Of a stretch of 35,735 nt of DNA, positions 21,078-29,205 are shown piece by piece (the stretch's first letter is position 1; each line of letters opens with the position of its first letter). A program made the position numbers and the translations under genes. The notes below the pieces were generated by a model. It was not told the origin of the DNA, made no database searches, and saw nothing but the letters and a program-made list of their open reading frames with translations. The stretch comes from DASTHS01 sp035718085 (GTDB taxonomy: Bacteria > Actinomycetota > Acidimicrobiia > Acidimicrobiales > Palsa-688): the NCBI GenBank assembly GCA_035718085.1, contig DASTHS010000018.1, positions 1 through 35,735 on the forward strand, written 5' to 3'.

Positions 21078-22360
21078 CGGTGGAGGTCCTCCAGGAAGGC
21101 GGGGTAGCTGGTGGCGACGGCGGCCCAGCCGGTGATCTGCACCGGGCCGGCGCTCGCCAGGGCGGCAACGGCGGCGGCCATGGCGATGCGGTGGTCACCG
21201 TCGGCGTCGACCCGGCCGCCGGCGAGGGGGCGGCCGGCGCCGCCGGCCACGACCAGGCCGTCGGGCCGGGGGTCGGCCTCGGCGCCCAGGGCGCGCAGGG
21301 CGGCGACGGTGGTCTCGATGCGGTCGCTCTCCTTGACGGCGAGCTCGGCGGCGTCGGCGAAGGTGGTCTCCCCCGTGGCGAAGGCGGCGGCCACCGCCAG
21401 CACCGGGATCTCGTCGATGAGCGACGGCACCTCCGTGCCGCCGACGGCGGTGGCGCGCAGGGCGCAGCTGCGGGCGACGATCGTGGCGGTGCGCGCCGCG
21501 GGGTCGCGGTCGACGAGGCGCACGTCGGCCCCCATGCGGACGAGCACGTCGAGGAAGCCGGCGCGACCCTCGCCGACGTAGACGTGCTCGATGGTCAGCT
21601 CGCTCCCCGGGGTGACGCACGCGGCCACCACCCAGAAGGCGGCCTGGCTCGGGTCGCCGGGCACGTCGAGGCGGAACGGGGAGAGCGGGCCGGGCCGCAG
21701 GGTGACGCGGGTGCCGTCGGCGGAGACGGTCACCGCCGCCCCGGCGAGGGCGAGCAGCTCCTCGCTGTGGCGACGGGTCGGCACCGCCTCGACCACCGTG
21801 GTCGGGCCGTCGGCGCCCAGGCCGGCGAGCAGCACCGCCGCCTTCACCTGGGCGCTGGCCACCGGCGGCTCGTAGGTGGTGGCGCGCAGGCCGCCGCCGT
21901 GCACGACCAGCGGCGGCAGGGTCGCCCCGGCCCGGCCGTCGATGCGGGCACCCATGGCGCGGAGGGGTTCGACCACCCGGCCCATGGGGCGGCGGGCGAT
22001 CGACTCGTCTCCGGCGAGCACGGTCATGCCGGCCACGCCGGTGGCCCACCCGGTGAGCAGGCGGATGCCGGTGCCGGAGTTGCCGACGTCGACGACCCGG
22101 GCCGGCTCGTGCAGCCGGGCCGGGCCGCCGTCGACGCTGACCGCGCCGGGGCCGACGGGCCGCACCGCCGCGCCGAAGGTGACCATGGCCGCGGCGGTGC
22201 GGGCCACGTCGTCGCCGTCGGAGAGCCCGGTGAGCTCGGAGCGGCCCGGGGCCCGGGCGGCGAGCAGCAGTGCCCGGTGCGAGATCGACTTGTCGCCGGG
22301 GACCCGCAGGCGCCCGTGGAGGCCGGCGGCGGCCGGCGGGATCGTCACCGGGGCGCTCAT
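21065..22360 (-). CDS. aroA: 3-phosphoshikimate 1-carboxyvinyltransferase (EPSP synthase)
   Basis: A 431-residue EPSP synthase joining phosphoenolpyruvate to shikimate-3-phosphate in aromatic amino acid synthesis. Signatures are PGDKSISHRALLLAA (21-35), GNSGTGIRLL, QVKAAVLLAGL, a SDEIPVLAVAAAFA-like segment (LIDEIPVLAVAAAF), VKESDRI and DHRIAMAAAVAAL. The GNSGTGIRLL loop matches the GNSGT/GNAGT inhibitor-loop region but I do not assign a resistance class. The ATG overlaps the tyrA stop (ATGA) and the 3' end overlaps cmk, so tyrA-aroA-cmk-plsC is one operon. Confidence 0.97.
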   Translation of the reverse strand: MSAPVTIPPAAAGLHGRLRVPGDKSISHRALLLAARAPGRSELTGLSDGDDVARTAAAMVTFGAAVRPVGPGAVSVDGGPARLHEPARVVDVGNSGTGIRLLTGWATGVAGMTVLAGDESIARRPMGRVVEPLRAMGARIDGRAGATLPPLVVHGGGLRATTYEPPVASAQVKAAVLLAGLGADGPTTVVEAVPTRRHSEELLALAGAAVTVSADGTRVTLRPGPLSPFRLDVPGDPSQAAFWVVAACVTPGSELTIEHVYVGEGRAGFLDVLVRMGADVRLVDRDPAARTATIVARSCALRATAVGGTEVPSLIDEIPVLAVAAAFATGETTFADAAELAVKESDRIETTVAALRALGAEADPRPDGLVVAGGAGRPLAGGRVDADGDHRIAMAAAVAALASAGPVQITGWAAVATSYPAFLEDLHRCVS

Positions 22361-23460
22361 GCCCCGACCCTCCGGGTGGCGCTGCGGTAGCCGCGCTCGG
22401 CCAGCGCGGCCCGCAGCGTGGTGACCGCGGCGTCGTCGACGACGAGCACCAGCACGCCCCTGGCGCCTTCGGCCGAGTGGGCGATCTCGACGTCGAGGAC
22501 GTTGGTGCCGAGCTCGCCGGCGAGGCCCAGCACGTCGGCGAGCACGCCGGGCCGGTCGGGCACCGGCACCCTGACCTCGGCGGTGCGGGCCGGGTCGGGC
22601 GCGCCGGCCGGCAGGTTGACCCGGGCCTGCTGGGCGCGGTCGAGCCGCTCGAGCAGGCCGCGCCGGTCGGCGCCGGCGACCACGGTGCGCACCTCTCCGA
22701 GGGCGGCGATCAGCTCGTCGAGCACGGCCACGATGCCCTCACGGTTGGCCTCCACCACGTCGGGCCAGATGGCCGGCGAGCCGGCGGCGATGCGGGTCAT
22801 GTCGCGAAAGCCGCCCGCGGCCAGGCGCAGCAGGGTGCCGTGCTCGACCGCCGCGGTGCTGGCCAGGTTCATCAGGGTGGCGGCGGTCAGGTGCGGCACG
22901 TGGGAGACGACGGCGACGACCCGGTCGTGCACCTCGGGGGCCAGCACCAGCGGGGTGGCCCCCAGTGCGGTCACCACGCCGGCCACCGTCGCGTAGGCCG
23001 ACGGGTCGGTGGCGGCGGTCGGGGTGAGCACCCAGGTGGCGCCGACGAAGAGGTCCGGGTCGGCGCCGTCGAGGCCGACCTGCTCGGAGCCGGCCATCGG
23101 GTGGCCCGGCACGAAGCGGGGGTCGGCCACCGCAGCGGCGACGGGCGCCTTCACGCCGGCGACGTCGGTCACCACCGGGGCGCCCCCGGCCAAGGCGGCG
23201 AGGGCGGCGTCGGCGACGGCGCCGGCCGGGGTGGCCACCACCGTCACCTGCGGGGCGTCGGCCCCCGTCGGCGGGGCTGGGGCGCACCCGGCGGGCTCGG
23301 CGACGTCGACGACGCCCTCGGCGAGGGCACGCCGGCAGCGCTCGGCATCGACATCGGTGCCGGTCACCACCCAGCCCCGGGACCGCAGGCCGAGGGCCAC
23401 CGACCCGCCGATGAGGCCCAGTCCGACGACATGCGCCCGTCGGCTGCCGGCCTGCACCAC
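22357..23460 (-). CDS. tyrA: Prephenate dehydrogenase with ACT domain
   Basis: A 367-residue enzyme of tyrosine synthesis: NAD(P)-dependent oxidative decarboxylation of prephenate (or arogenate). An N-terminal Rossmann fold (VVGLGLIGGSVALGLRSRGW) is followed by HPMAGSEQVG and the helical dimer domain (VVSHVPHLTAATLMNL, GFRDMTRIAAGSP). A C-terminal ACT domain (about 290-365; VPVPDRPGVLADVLGLAGEL) probably gives feedback control. GTG at 23460 is chosen over an in-frame TTG at 23469: a TAGGGT box (complement 23469-23474) would overlap the TTG, and it sits 8 bases before the GTG. It leads the tyrA-aroA-cmk-plsC operon. Confidence 0.95.
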   Translation of the reverse strand: MVQAGSRRAHVVGLGLIGGSVALGLRSRGWVVTGTDVDAERCRRALAEGVVDVAEPAGCAPAPPTGADAPQVTVVATPAGAVADAALAALAGGAPVVTDVAGVKAPVAAAVADPRFVPGHPMAGSEQVGLDGADPDLFVGATWVLTPTAATDPSAYATVAGVVTALGATPLVLAPEVHDRVVAVVSHVPHLTAATLMNLASTAAVEHGTLLRLAAGGFRDMTRIAAGSPAIWPDVVEANREGIVAVLDELIAALGEVRTVVAGADRRGLLERLDRAQQARVNLPAGAPDPARTAEVRVPVPDRPGVLADVLGLAGELGTNVLDVEIAHSAEGARGVLVLVVDDAAVTTLRAALAERGYRSATRRVGA

Positions 23461-23468
23461 GGGCGGCA

Positions 23469-23474
23469 ACCCTA
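23469..23474 (-). promoter_or_regulatory. Candidate -10 box TAGGGT for the tyrA operon
   Basis: TAGGGT on the minus strand ends 8 bases before the GTG at 23460, predicting a leaderless tyrA transcript separate from rluB upstream. Confidence 0.5.
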
Positions 23475-23518
23475 GTGGCCGCCCGGTGGCCGGCCTCCCG
23501 CCGCCGAGCCGCGGCCGG

Positions 23519-24280
23519 TCACCGGCGGGAGGCGCCGCCGGGCGCGGCGCGCTCCGCGGCGGCCGCCGCCTGCAGGCCCTGCACCTCGGTGGGGGTCAGG
23601 GGCCGCCATGCCCCCGGCGCCAGGCGGGGGTCGCGCAGCGGGCCGATGCGCGTGCGCACCAGGCGCAGCACGGGGTGGCCGACGGCCGCGCACATGCGCC
23701 GCACCTGGCGGTTGCGGCCCTCGTGGATGGTGATGCGCAGCGTCGACGGGTCGACCAGCACGGCACGGGCCGGGGCGGTGCGCCCGTCGTCGAGGTCGAC
23801 CCCCTCGCGCAGGGCCCGGACGGCCGCCGGGCGTGGCCGGCCGTCGACCACCGCGAGGTACTCCTTCTCCACCCCGAAGCGGGGGTGGGTGAGGTGGTGG
23901 GTGAGGTCGCCGTCGTTGGTGAGCACCAGCAGGCCCTCGGTGTCGGCGTCGAGGCGGCCGACGGGGTGCACGCGGGGCTCGGCGGGCACCAGGTCGACCA
24001 CGGTGGGGCGCCCCTGGGGGTCGCTGGCGGTGGTGATGACCCCGGCCGGCGTGTTGAGCAGGTAGTGCACCAGGCCTGGCCGCACCGACACCGGCACGCC
24101 GTCGACGGCGATGCGGTCGACGTCGGCCGCGACCCGGCGGCCGAGCTCGGCCACCGCACCGTTGACGGTGATGCGGCCCTCGTCGATGAGGTCCTCGACG
24201 ACCCGCCGGCTGCCGATCCCCACCCGGGCCAGCACCTTCTGCAGCCGCTCGCCCTCCGGGCCGGCGGTCGGGTCAGCCAT
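23519..24280 (-). CDS. rluB: Ribosomal large-subunit pseudouridine synthase (RluB/RsuA family)
   Basis: A 253-residue protein: an N-terminal S4 RNA-binding domain (about 11-60; RLQKVLARVGIGSRR) and an RsuA/RluB-type catalytic domain with GRLDADTEGLLVLTNDG, where D111 is the catalytic aspartate. KEYLAVV and GRNRQVRRM complete the family pattern. It probably modifies 23S rRNA, the usual role beside scpB. ATG at 24280 (8-base overlap with scpB) is used; an in-frame ATG at 24292 (20-base overlap) is equally possible. The position after scpA-scpB is conserved in many bacteria. Confidence 0.95.
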   Translation of the reverse strand: MADPTAGPEGERLQKVLARVGIGSRRVVEDLIDEGRITVNGAVAELGRRVAADVDRIAVDGVPVSVRPGLVHYLLNTPAGVITTASDPQGRPTVVDLVPAEPRVHPVGRLDADTEGLLVLTNDGDLTHHLTHPRFGVEKEYLAVVDGRPRPAAVRALREGVDLDDGRTAPARAVLVDPSTLRITIHEGRNRQVRRMCAAVGHPVLRLVRTRIGPLRDPRLAPGAWRPLTPTEVQGLQAAAAAERAAPGGASRR

Positions 24281-24914
24281 CTCCGGCACCATGCTCGTCG
24301 TCGTCCGGCGGTGTCGGGGTCTCGCCGGGCGCCGGCGCCCCCTCGCCGGGCGGCGGGCCGGCCCGCAGGCCGTGCTCGAGGGCCTCCACCACGTCGGGGC
24401 CGGGCACGAAGTCGGCCAGCGGGGGCAGGTCGCCGACGCGGTCGAGGCCCAGCTTCTCGAGGAACAGCGGGGTGGTGCCGTAGAGGACGGCCTGGCCGGG
24501 GCCGGGGTCGCGGCCGACCTCGGCGACGTAGCCGCGGGACGTGAGCGTCTTGAGCACGCCGTCGACGTTGACGCCCCTGATCGACGCCACCTGCGCCCGG
24601 GAGACCGGCTGCTTGTAGGCGACGATCGCCAGGGTCTCGAGGGCGGCCGCCGACATGCGGGCGCTCTGGCCCTCCAGCACGAAGCGCTCGACGTAGGCGG
24701 CCAGGTCCGGGTGGCTCTGGAAGCGGTAGCCGCCCGCCACCCGGGCCAGCACGAAGCCCCGGTCGGTGGCCTCGTAGTCGGCGCGCAGCGCCTCGCACAG
24801 CTCGTCGACGGCGGCGAGGGGCAGCTCGAGCAGCTCGGCCAGCAGCTGGGGGGGCACCGGGCCGTCGGCCACCATGAGCACGGCCTCGACGGCCCGGGCC
24901 GCCTCAGGCGCCAT
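24273..24914 (-). CDS. scpB: Segregation and condensation protein ScpB
   Basis: A 213-residue kleisin-associated winged-helix protein. It binds ScpA and SMC in the bacterial condensin. The family pattern includes ALETLAIVAYKQPVSRAQVASIRGVN (about 90-115), GRDPGPGQAVLYGTT and FLEKLGL. The C-terminal 45 residues are a Pro/Gly/Asp tail without family likeness. The ATG at 24914 lies 6 bases after the scpA stop. It overlaps rluB at its 3' end. Normal length. Confidence 0.96.
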   Translation of the reverse strand: MAPEAARAVEAVLMVADGPVPPQLLAELLELPLAAVDELCEALRADYEATDRGFVLARVAGGYRFQSHPDLAAYVERFVLEGQSARMSAAALETLAIVAYKQPVSRAQVASIRGVNVDGVLKTLTSRGYVAEVGRDPGPGQAVLYGTTPLFLEKLGLDRVGDLPPLADFVPGPDVVEALEHGLRAGPPPGEGAPAPGETPTPPDDDEHGAGDG

Positions 24915-24920
24915 GGGGGG

Positions 24921-25700
24921 TCACCCGGCGTACTCCTCGACCTCGAGGGGCCCGTCGTCGGTGACGGGGGTGGTCAGCCAGGCCACGTGCAGCTCGGCGA
25001 AGTTGGCCGCCTGCTCGACCTCGGCACGGCCCTGCTTGACCAGCTCGAGCACGGCGAGGAAGCGCACGATGACCTCCAGGCGCTCGTCGAGGCCGTCGAC
25101 CAGGGCCCGGAAGCTGGCCCGCCCCAGGCGCGGCAGGCGCTCGGCGAGCTCGGCGACCGCCTCGGCCACCGACGTGCGCACCGGGGCGACGTGGTCGAGG
25201 GCGACCGTCGGCACCGGCTTGGGGGTGGTGGCCCGCAGGTAGGCGGCCCGCAGGCGCTGGGGGGTCACCCCCTCGAGCAGGTCCGGCACCAGCCCGGCGA
25301 AGCGCTCCTCGAGGCCGGCGACGCGGGGGAAGCTGCGCCCGGCAGCGTCGATGAGGCGCACCATGACCGCCGACGCGTCCTTGAAGGTCTTGGCTTCCAG
25401 CAGCCGGGCGAGCAGCAGGTCGCGCTCCTCCCACAGGGCCAGCTCCTCTTCCAGCTCGACGTCGTCGCGGCCGGGCAGCAGACGGCGGGTCTTGAGCTCG
25501 AGGAGCACGGCGGCGATGAGCAGGAACTCGGTGGCCGTCTCGAGGTCGAGGCCGGCCCGCAGCTCCTCGAGGGTGGCGACGTAGGCGTCGACGATCGCCG
25601 ACAGGGACACCTCCCACAGGTCGACCTGCTCGCGGGTGATGAGGTGCAGCAGGAGGTCGAAGGGGCCCTCGAAGACCGGTGTGCTCACGGTGTAGGGCAC
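24921..25700 (-). CDS. scpA: Segregation and condensation protein ScpA (kleisin)
   Basis: A 259-residue kleisin that bridges SMC heads. The N-terminal motif FEGPFDLLLHLITREQVDLWEVSLSAI is split here by residue number: FEGPFDLLLHLI at 9-20 and the helix to about 36. FLLIAAVLLELKTRRLLP and the C-terminal winged-helix segment (VIVRFLAVLELVKQGRAEVEQ) are also typical. The start is GTG at 25700 with TAGCCT 6 bases before it. It heads scpA-scpB-rluB and is divergent from trpS across 58 bases. Normal length. Confidence 0.96.
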   Translation of the reverse strand: MPYTVSTPVFEGPFDLLLHLITREQVDLWEVSLSAIVDAYVATLEELRAGLDLETATEFLLIAAVLLELKTRRLLPGRDDVELEEELALWEERDLLLARLLEAKTFKDASAVMVRLIDAAGRSFPRVAGLEERFAGLVPDLLEGVTPQRLRAAYLRATTPKPVPTVALDHVAPVRTSVAEAVAELAERLPRLGRASFRALVDGLDERLEVIVRFLAVLELVKQGRAEVEQAANFAELHVAWLTTPVTDDGPLEVEEYAG

Positions 25701-25706
25701 CGGCCG

Positions 25707-25712
25707 AGGCTA
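25707..25712 (-). promoter_or_regulatory. Candidate -10 box TAGCCT for scpA
   Basis: TAGCCT on the minus strand ends 6 bases before the scpA GTG, predicting a leaderless transcript. Confidence 0.5.
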
Positions 25713-25744
25713 CCGGGCCGCCCGTCGGCGCCCGGCGACCCCCC

Positions 25745-25750
25745 TAACCT
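25745..25750 (+). promoter_or_regulatory. Candidate -10 box TAACCT for trpS
   Basis: TAACCT ends 8 bases before the trpS ATG, back to back with the scpA box in the same 58-bp gap. Confidence 0.5.
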
Positions 25751-25758
25751 GCCTGGCG

Positions 25759-26772
25759 ATGACGCGCGTCCTGTCGGGCATCCAGCCCACCAACGCCCCC
25801 CACCTCGGCAACTACCTCGGGGCGCTGCGCAACTGGATCGCCCTGCAGGACCAGGCCGACACCTTCTACTGCGTGGTCGACCTGCACGCCCTGACGGTGC
25901 CCCGGCCGCCGAGCGAGGTGGGCGACGCCAGCCGCACCATGGCCACCCTGCTGCTGGCGGCCGGCCTCGACCCGGCCCGCTGCACCCTGTTCCTGCAGAG
26001 CCACGTGGCCGCCCACCCGCGCCTCGGGTGGCTGCTCGAGTGCACCGCCGCCATGGGCGAGCTGGCGCGGATGACCCAGTGGAAGGACAAGTCGGCCAGG
26101 GGCGGGGCCGACGACGCCCGGGTGGGGCTGTTCACGTACCCGACCCTCATGGCTGCCGACATCCTGCTCTACGACGCCGACCGGGTGCCGGTGGGTGACG
26201 ACCAGCGCCAGCACCTGGAGCTGACCCGCGACCTGGCGCAGCGCTGGAACTCCCGCTACGGCCCGACGTTCGTGGTGCCCGAGGCCCTCATCCCCGCGAA
26301 GGGCGGCGGCGGCCGGGTGATGGACCTGCAGGACCCGACCCGCAAGATGTCGAAGAGCGCCGACAGCGACGCCGGCACGATCATGCTGCTCGACGACCCG
26401 AAGGTCGTCGAGCGCAAGGTCAAGCGGGCGGTCACCGACCCCGACGCGAGCGCCGACCCGGTGCGCTACGACCCGGCCGCCAAGCCCGGCGTCTCGAACC
26501 TCCTCGACGTGCTGGGCGCGGTCACCGGCCGGCCCCCTGCGGAGGTGGCGGCCGGCTACACCCGATACGGGCCGCTCAAGGCCGACGTGGCCGCCGCCGT
26601 CGTCGATCTGCTGACGCCGCTGCAGGCGCGCTACGCCGAGCTCGCCGCCGACCCCGGCTACGTGCTCGGCGTGCTGGCCGACGGGGCGGCACGGGCCTCG
26701 GAGGTCGCCGAGGCCACCCTGGCGCGGGCCTCGGAGGCCGTCGGGTTGCTCCCGCCGGCCCCGCCCCGGTAG
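25759..26772 (+). CDS. trpS: Tryptophanyl-tRNA synthetase
   Basis: A 337-residue class I synthetase charging tRNA-Trp. The opening LSGIQPTNAPHLGNYLGA carries the HIGH-type motif (PHLGN, residues 14-18). The KMSKS motif is RKMSKSADS at 195-203. GELARMTQWKDK, YPTLMAADILLYDADRVPVG and the DDQRQHLELTRDLA segment are typical. Start ATG with a leaderless-type box before it. In many bacteria trpS is next to scpA; here it is divergent from it. The cytosine-permease-family gene follows after 10 bases. Confidence 0.97.
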   Translation: MTRVLSGIQPTNAPHLGNYLGALRNWIALQDQADTFYCVVDLHALTVPRPPSEVGDASRTMATLLLAAGLDPARCTLFLQSHVAAHPRLGWLLECTAAMGELARMTQWKDKSARGGADDARVGLFTYPTLMAADILLYDADRVPVGDDQRQHLELTRDLAQRWNSRYGPTFVVPEALIPAKGGGGRVMDLQDPTRKMSKSADSDAGTIMLLDDPKVVERKVKRAVTDPDASADPVRYDPAAKPGVSNLLDVLGAVTGRPPAEVAAGYTRYGPLKADVAAAVVDLLTPLQARYAELAADPGYVLGVLADGAARASEVAEATLARASEAVGLLPPAPPR

Positions 26773-26775
26773 GAA
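26770..26775 (+). promoter_or_regulatory. Possible -10 box TAGGAA before the permease gene
   Basis: TAGGAA ends 7 bases before the ATG at 26783, as at 551-556. It includes the trpS stop codon, so the match may be chance. Confidence 0.25.
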
Positions 26776-26782
26776 CCCGGGC

Positions 26783-28249
26783 ATGACGGCGACCTCCACC
26801 GGCGCGGCGACCGGCGCCTACCAGGCGTTCAAGGTCGAGCAGCGGGGCATCGAGCTGGTGCCCGACGACCTGCGACCGATGCGCCCACCGCAGCTGTTCT
26901 GGCTGTGGGCCGGTGCCATCTTCAACGTCGAGTTCCTCATCTACGGCGTGCTGCTGGTGAGCCCCGACGTGTTCGGGCTCTCCTTCGGCCAGGCCGTGTT
27001 CACCATCCTGGTCGGCAACCTGGCCTACGCCTTCCTCGGGGTGGCCAGCCTCCAGGGCCCCGAGACGGGCACCACCGCCTTCGGCGTGAGCCGGGCGCCG
27101 TTCGGCCGCAACGGCAACCGGGTCGTCTCCACCTTCAACTGGTTGACCCAGGTGGGCTTCGAGGTGCTGGGCCTGGTGCTGATCGTGCAGGCCGTCGAGG
27201 CCATGTTCGCCCGGGGCGGCGTCGGCGTCGGCGACGCCCTGCGGGCCGTGGTCATCGTGGCCGCGGTCGGCCTGCAGGTGGTCATCCCCTTCCTCGGCCA
27301 CGCCACCATCACCCGGGTGCTGCGGCTGCTGTCGTACGTGTTCATCGTGTTGTTCGTGGTGATGGCCGTGCTGGTGGTGCCCCACGTGCACCTGGGCCAC
27401 GTGCACCAGCACGGCAGCTGGCAGCAGGTGAGCACGGCCCTGGTGCTGGTCATCTCCGCCGGCGGCCTCGGCTGGACCGAGAACGGCAACGACTACTCGC
27501 GCTACCTGCCGCGGCGCACCCCCAAGGCGCACACCTTCCTCGCCGCCTTCCTCGGCGCCGCCATCCCCTCGGTGCTCCTCGAGCTGCTCGGCGCCGCCGC
27601 CGTCATCGTCGCCCCGAAGATCACCTCGGTCACCGGCCTGCCCCTGTCGGCGGTGCCCCTGGCGGGGGTGCCGCAGTCGTTCGCGTCGTGGTTCTTCTGG
27701 CCGTTCCTGCTCTTCGCCCTGCCGCAGCTGTTCGCCATCAACACCCTCGACCTCTACTCCTCGGGCGTGACGCTGCAGGCCATGGGCGTGCGGGTGCCCC
27801 GATGGGGGGCCGTGCTCATCGACACGGTGGTCGCCGGGGCGGCCACCTTCCTCGTGGTGTTCAAGGGCAACTTCGCCAACGACCTCCAGCAGTTCCTCGA
27901 CTACATCGTCATCTGGCTCGGTCCGTGGTTCGGTGTGCTGGCCACCGACTGGCTGCTGCGCCGTGGCCGCTACGACCTGGGCGCCCTGGCCGCCGAACGG
28001 GGCGGCCTCTACTGGCGGCGGGGCGGCGTGCACTGGCCTGCCCTCATCGCCCAGGCGGCCGGCATGGTCGTCGCCACCCTGTGGATCTTCGGCAAGTACT
28101 ACTCCCCCTCCTACGTCGGGGTGATCTCCTCGGCGACGGGCGGGAGTGACTTCTCGTGGGCGGCCGGCATCGTGGTGGGTGCGGCGGTCTACGCGCTGCT
28201 CGCCGGCGCCGGGGTCCGCCGCGAGGCGGCGGCGACCGCCGCCCCGTGA
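26783..28249 (+). CDS. NCS1-family purine/cytosine permease
   Basis: A 488-residue integral membrane protein with about 12 helices and a soluble N-terminus of about 45 residues (VEQRGIELVPDDLR), the usual NCS1 opening. The family shows in QLFWLWAGAIFNVEF, ETGTTAFGVSRAPFGRNGNR and STFNWLTQVGFEVLG around helices 1-3, and in NDYSRYLPRRTP (about 235-246). NCS1 proteins take up cytosine, purines, hydantoins or thiamine-type rings with Na+ or H+. Substrate cannot be told. The stop overlaps the start of the sulfurtransferase gene (GTGA), an unexpected partner. Confidence 0.92.
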   Translation: MTATSTGAATGAYQAFKVEQRGIELVPDDLRPMRPPQLFWLWAGAIFNVEFLIYGVLLVSPDVFGLSFGQAVFTILVGNLAYAFLGVASLQGPETGTTAFGVSRAPFGRNGNRVVSTFNWLTQVGFEVLGLVLIVQAVEAMFARGGVGVGDALRAVVIVAAVGLQVVIPFLGHATITRVLRLLSYVFIVLFVVMAVLVVPHVHLGHVHQHGSWQQVSTALVLVISAGGLGWTENGNDYSRYLPRRTPKAHTFLAAFLGAAIPSVLLELLGAAAVIVAPKITSVTGLPLSAVPLAGVPQSFASWFFWPFLLFALPQLFAINTLDLYSSGVTLQAMGVRVPRWGAVLIDTVVAGAATFLVVFKGNFANDLQQFLDYIVIWLGPWFGVLATDWLLRRGRYDLGALAAERGGLYWRRGGVHWPALIAQAAGMVVATLWIFGKYYSPSYVGVISSATGGSDFSWAAGIVVGAAVYALLAGAGVRREAAATAAP

Positions 28250-29169
28250 CCCCGACCAAGGCGCTCACCGGCCCGCTGGTCGACCCGGCGGCGCTGGCCG
28301 CCGCCCTCGCCGACCGCCGCGCCCGGGCCGCCACCGGGCGGGTCGGCGACGTCGACGACCTCGTGGTGGCCGACGTGCGCTGGTACCTCGACGGCCGGTC
28401 GGGCGCGGCGGCCTACACCGCCGGGCACGTGCCAGGTGCCCGCTTCGTCGACCTCGACACCGAGCTGTCGGCGTCCCCGGGCCCGGGCACCGGCCGCCAT
28501 CCCCTGCCGGCGCCGGCGGCCTTCCTCGCCGCCATGGCCGGTCACGGCGTCGGCCCCACCACCCTGGTGGTCGCCTACGACGACGCCGGCGGGTCGACCG
28601 CAGCCCGGCTGTGGTGGATGCTGCGGCAGCTCGGCCGGCCCGCCGCCGTGCTCGACGGCGGGATCGGGGCGTGGGTGGCGGCCGGCGGCGACCTCGAGGC
28701 CGGCCCACCGGCCCCCGCCGACCGGGCGGCCCGCATCGACGCCGGCCCGGCACCGGCCGACTGGCCGGCCGGGTCGAGCGTGGCCACGGCGGAGGTGCTC
28801 GTCGCGGTGGCCGGCGGCGCCGTGCTGCTCGACGCCCGCTCGGCGGCCCGCTACCGCGGCGACCCGGGGGCGCCCGACCCCGTCGCCGGGCACATCCCCG
28901 GCGCCCGGTCGGCGCCCTGGCAGGGCAACCTCGACCCCCACACAGGACGGTTCCTGCCCCCCGACGCGCTGCGCGCCCGCTTCCAGGCGCTCGGGGTCGG
29001 CGCCGACACCGCGGTGGTCGCCACGTGCGGGTCAGGGGTGACCGCCTGCCACGACCTGCTGGCCCTGGAGGTCGCCGGCCTGCGCGCCGGCCGGCTCTAC
29101 CCGGGGTCGTGGTCGGCGTGGTCGGCCGACCCGGCGCGGCCGGTGGCCACCGGGCCCGAGCCGGGCTGA
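28246..29169 (+). CDS. Two-domain rhodanese-like sulfurtransferase
   Basis: A 307-residue protein with two rhodanese domains, as in thiosulfate or 3-mercaptopyruvate sulfurtransferases. The N-terminal domain is structural (DVRWYLDGRSGAAAYTAGHVPGARFVDLD in part, 42-70) with DDAGGSTAARLWWML. The C-terminal domain has DARSAARYRG, GHIPGARSAPW, and the active cysteine C261 in ATCGSGVTAC. The six-residue loop CGSGVT is the mercaptopyruvate-type form and not the CRKGVT of true rhodanese; this favours 3-mercaptopyruvate as donor. The GTG overlaps the permease stop, so the two genes are co-translated. Confidence 0.92.
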   Translation: MTPTKALTGPLVDPAALAAALADRRARAATGRVGDVDDLVVADVRWYLDGRSGAAAYTAGHVPGARFVDLDTELSASPGPGTGRHPLPAPAAFLAAMAGHGVGPTTLVVAYDDAGGSTAARLWWMLRQLGRPAAVLDGGIGAWVAAGGDLEAGPPAPADRAARIDAGPAPADWPAGSSVATAEVLVAVAGGAVLLDARSAARYRGDPGAPDPVAGHIPGARSAPWQGNLDPHTGRFLPPDALRARFQALGVGADTAVVATCGSGVTACHDLLALEVAGLRAGRLYPGSWSAWSADPARPVATGPEPG

Positions 29170-29191
29170 GCGCCGGCGGGGACGGGGGACG

Positions 29192-29197
29192 TACCCT
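29192..29197 (+). promoter_or_regulatory. Candidate -10 box TACCCT for the beta-lactamase-family gene
   Basis: TACCCT ends 8 bases before the GTG at 29206, predicting a leaderless transcript. Confidence 0.5.
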
Positions 29198-29205
29198 CCC
29201 CCGCC

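Noticed and set aside
21081..21093. Palindrome TGGAGG-T-CCTCCA over the cmk ribosome binding site as an RNA switch
   Set aside because: The one-base centre cannot form an RNA loop of useful size, and the symmetry is probably chance.
23461..23469. TTG start of tyrA at 23469
   Set aside because: It overlaps the TAGGGT -10-like box; the GTG at 23460 fits the leaderless spacing and loses only three residues without family likeness.
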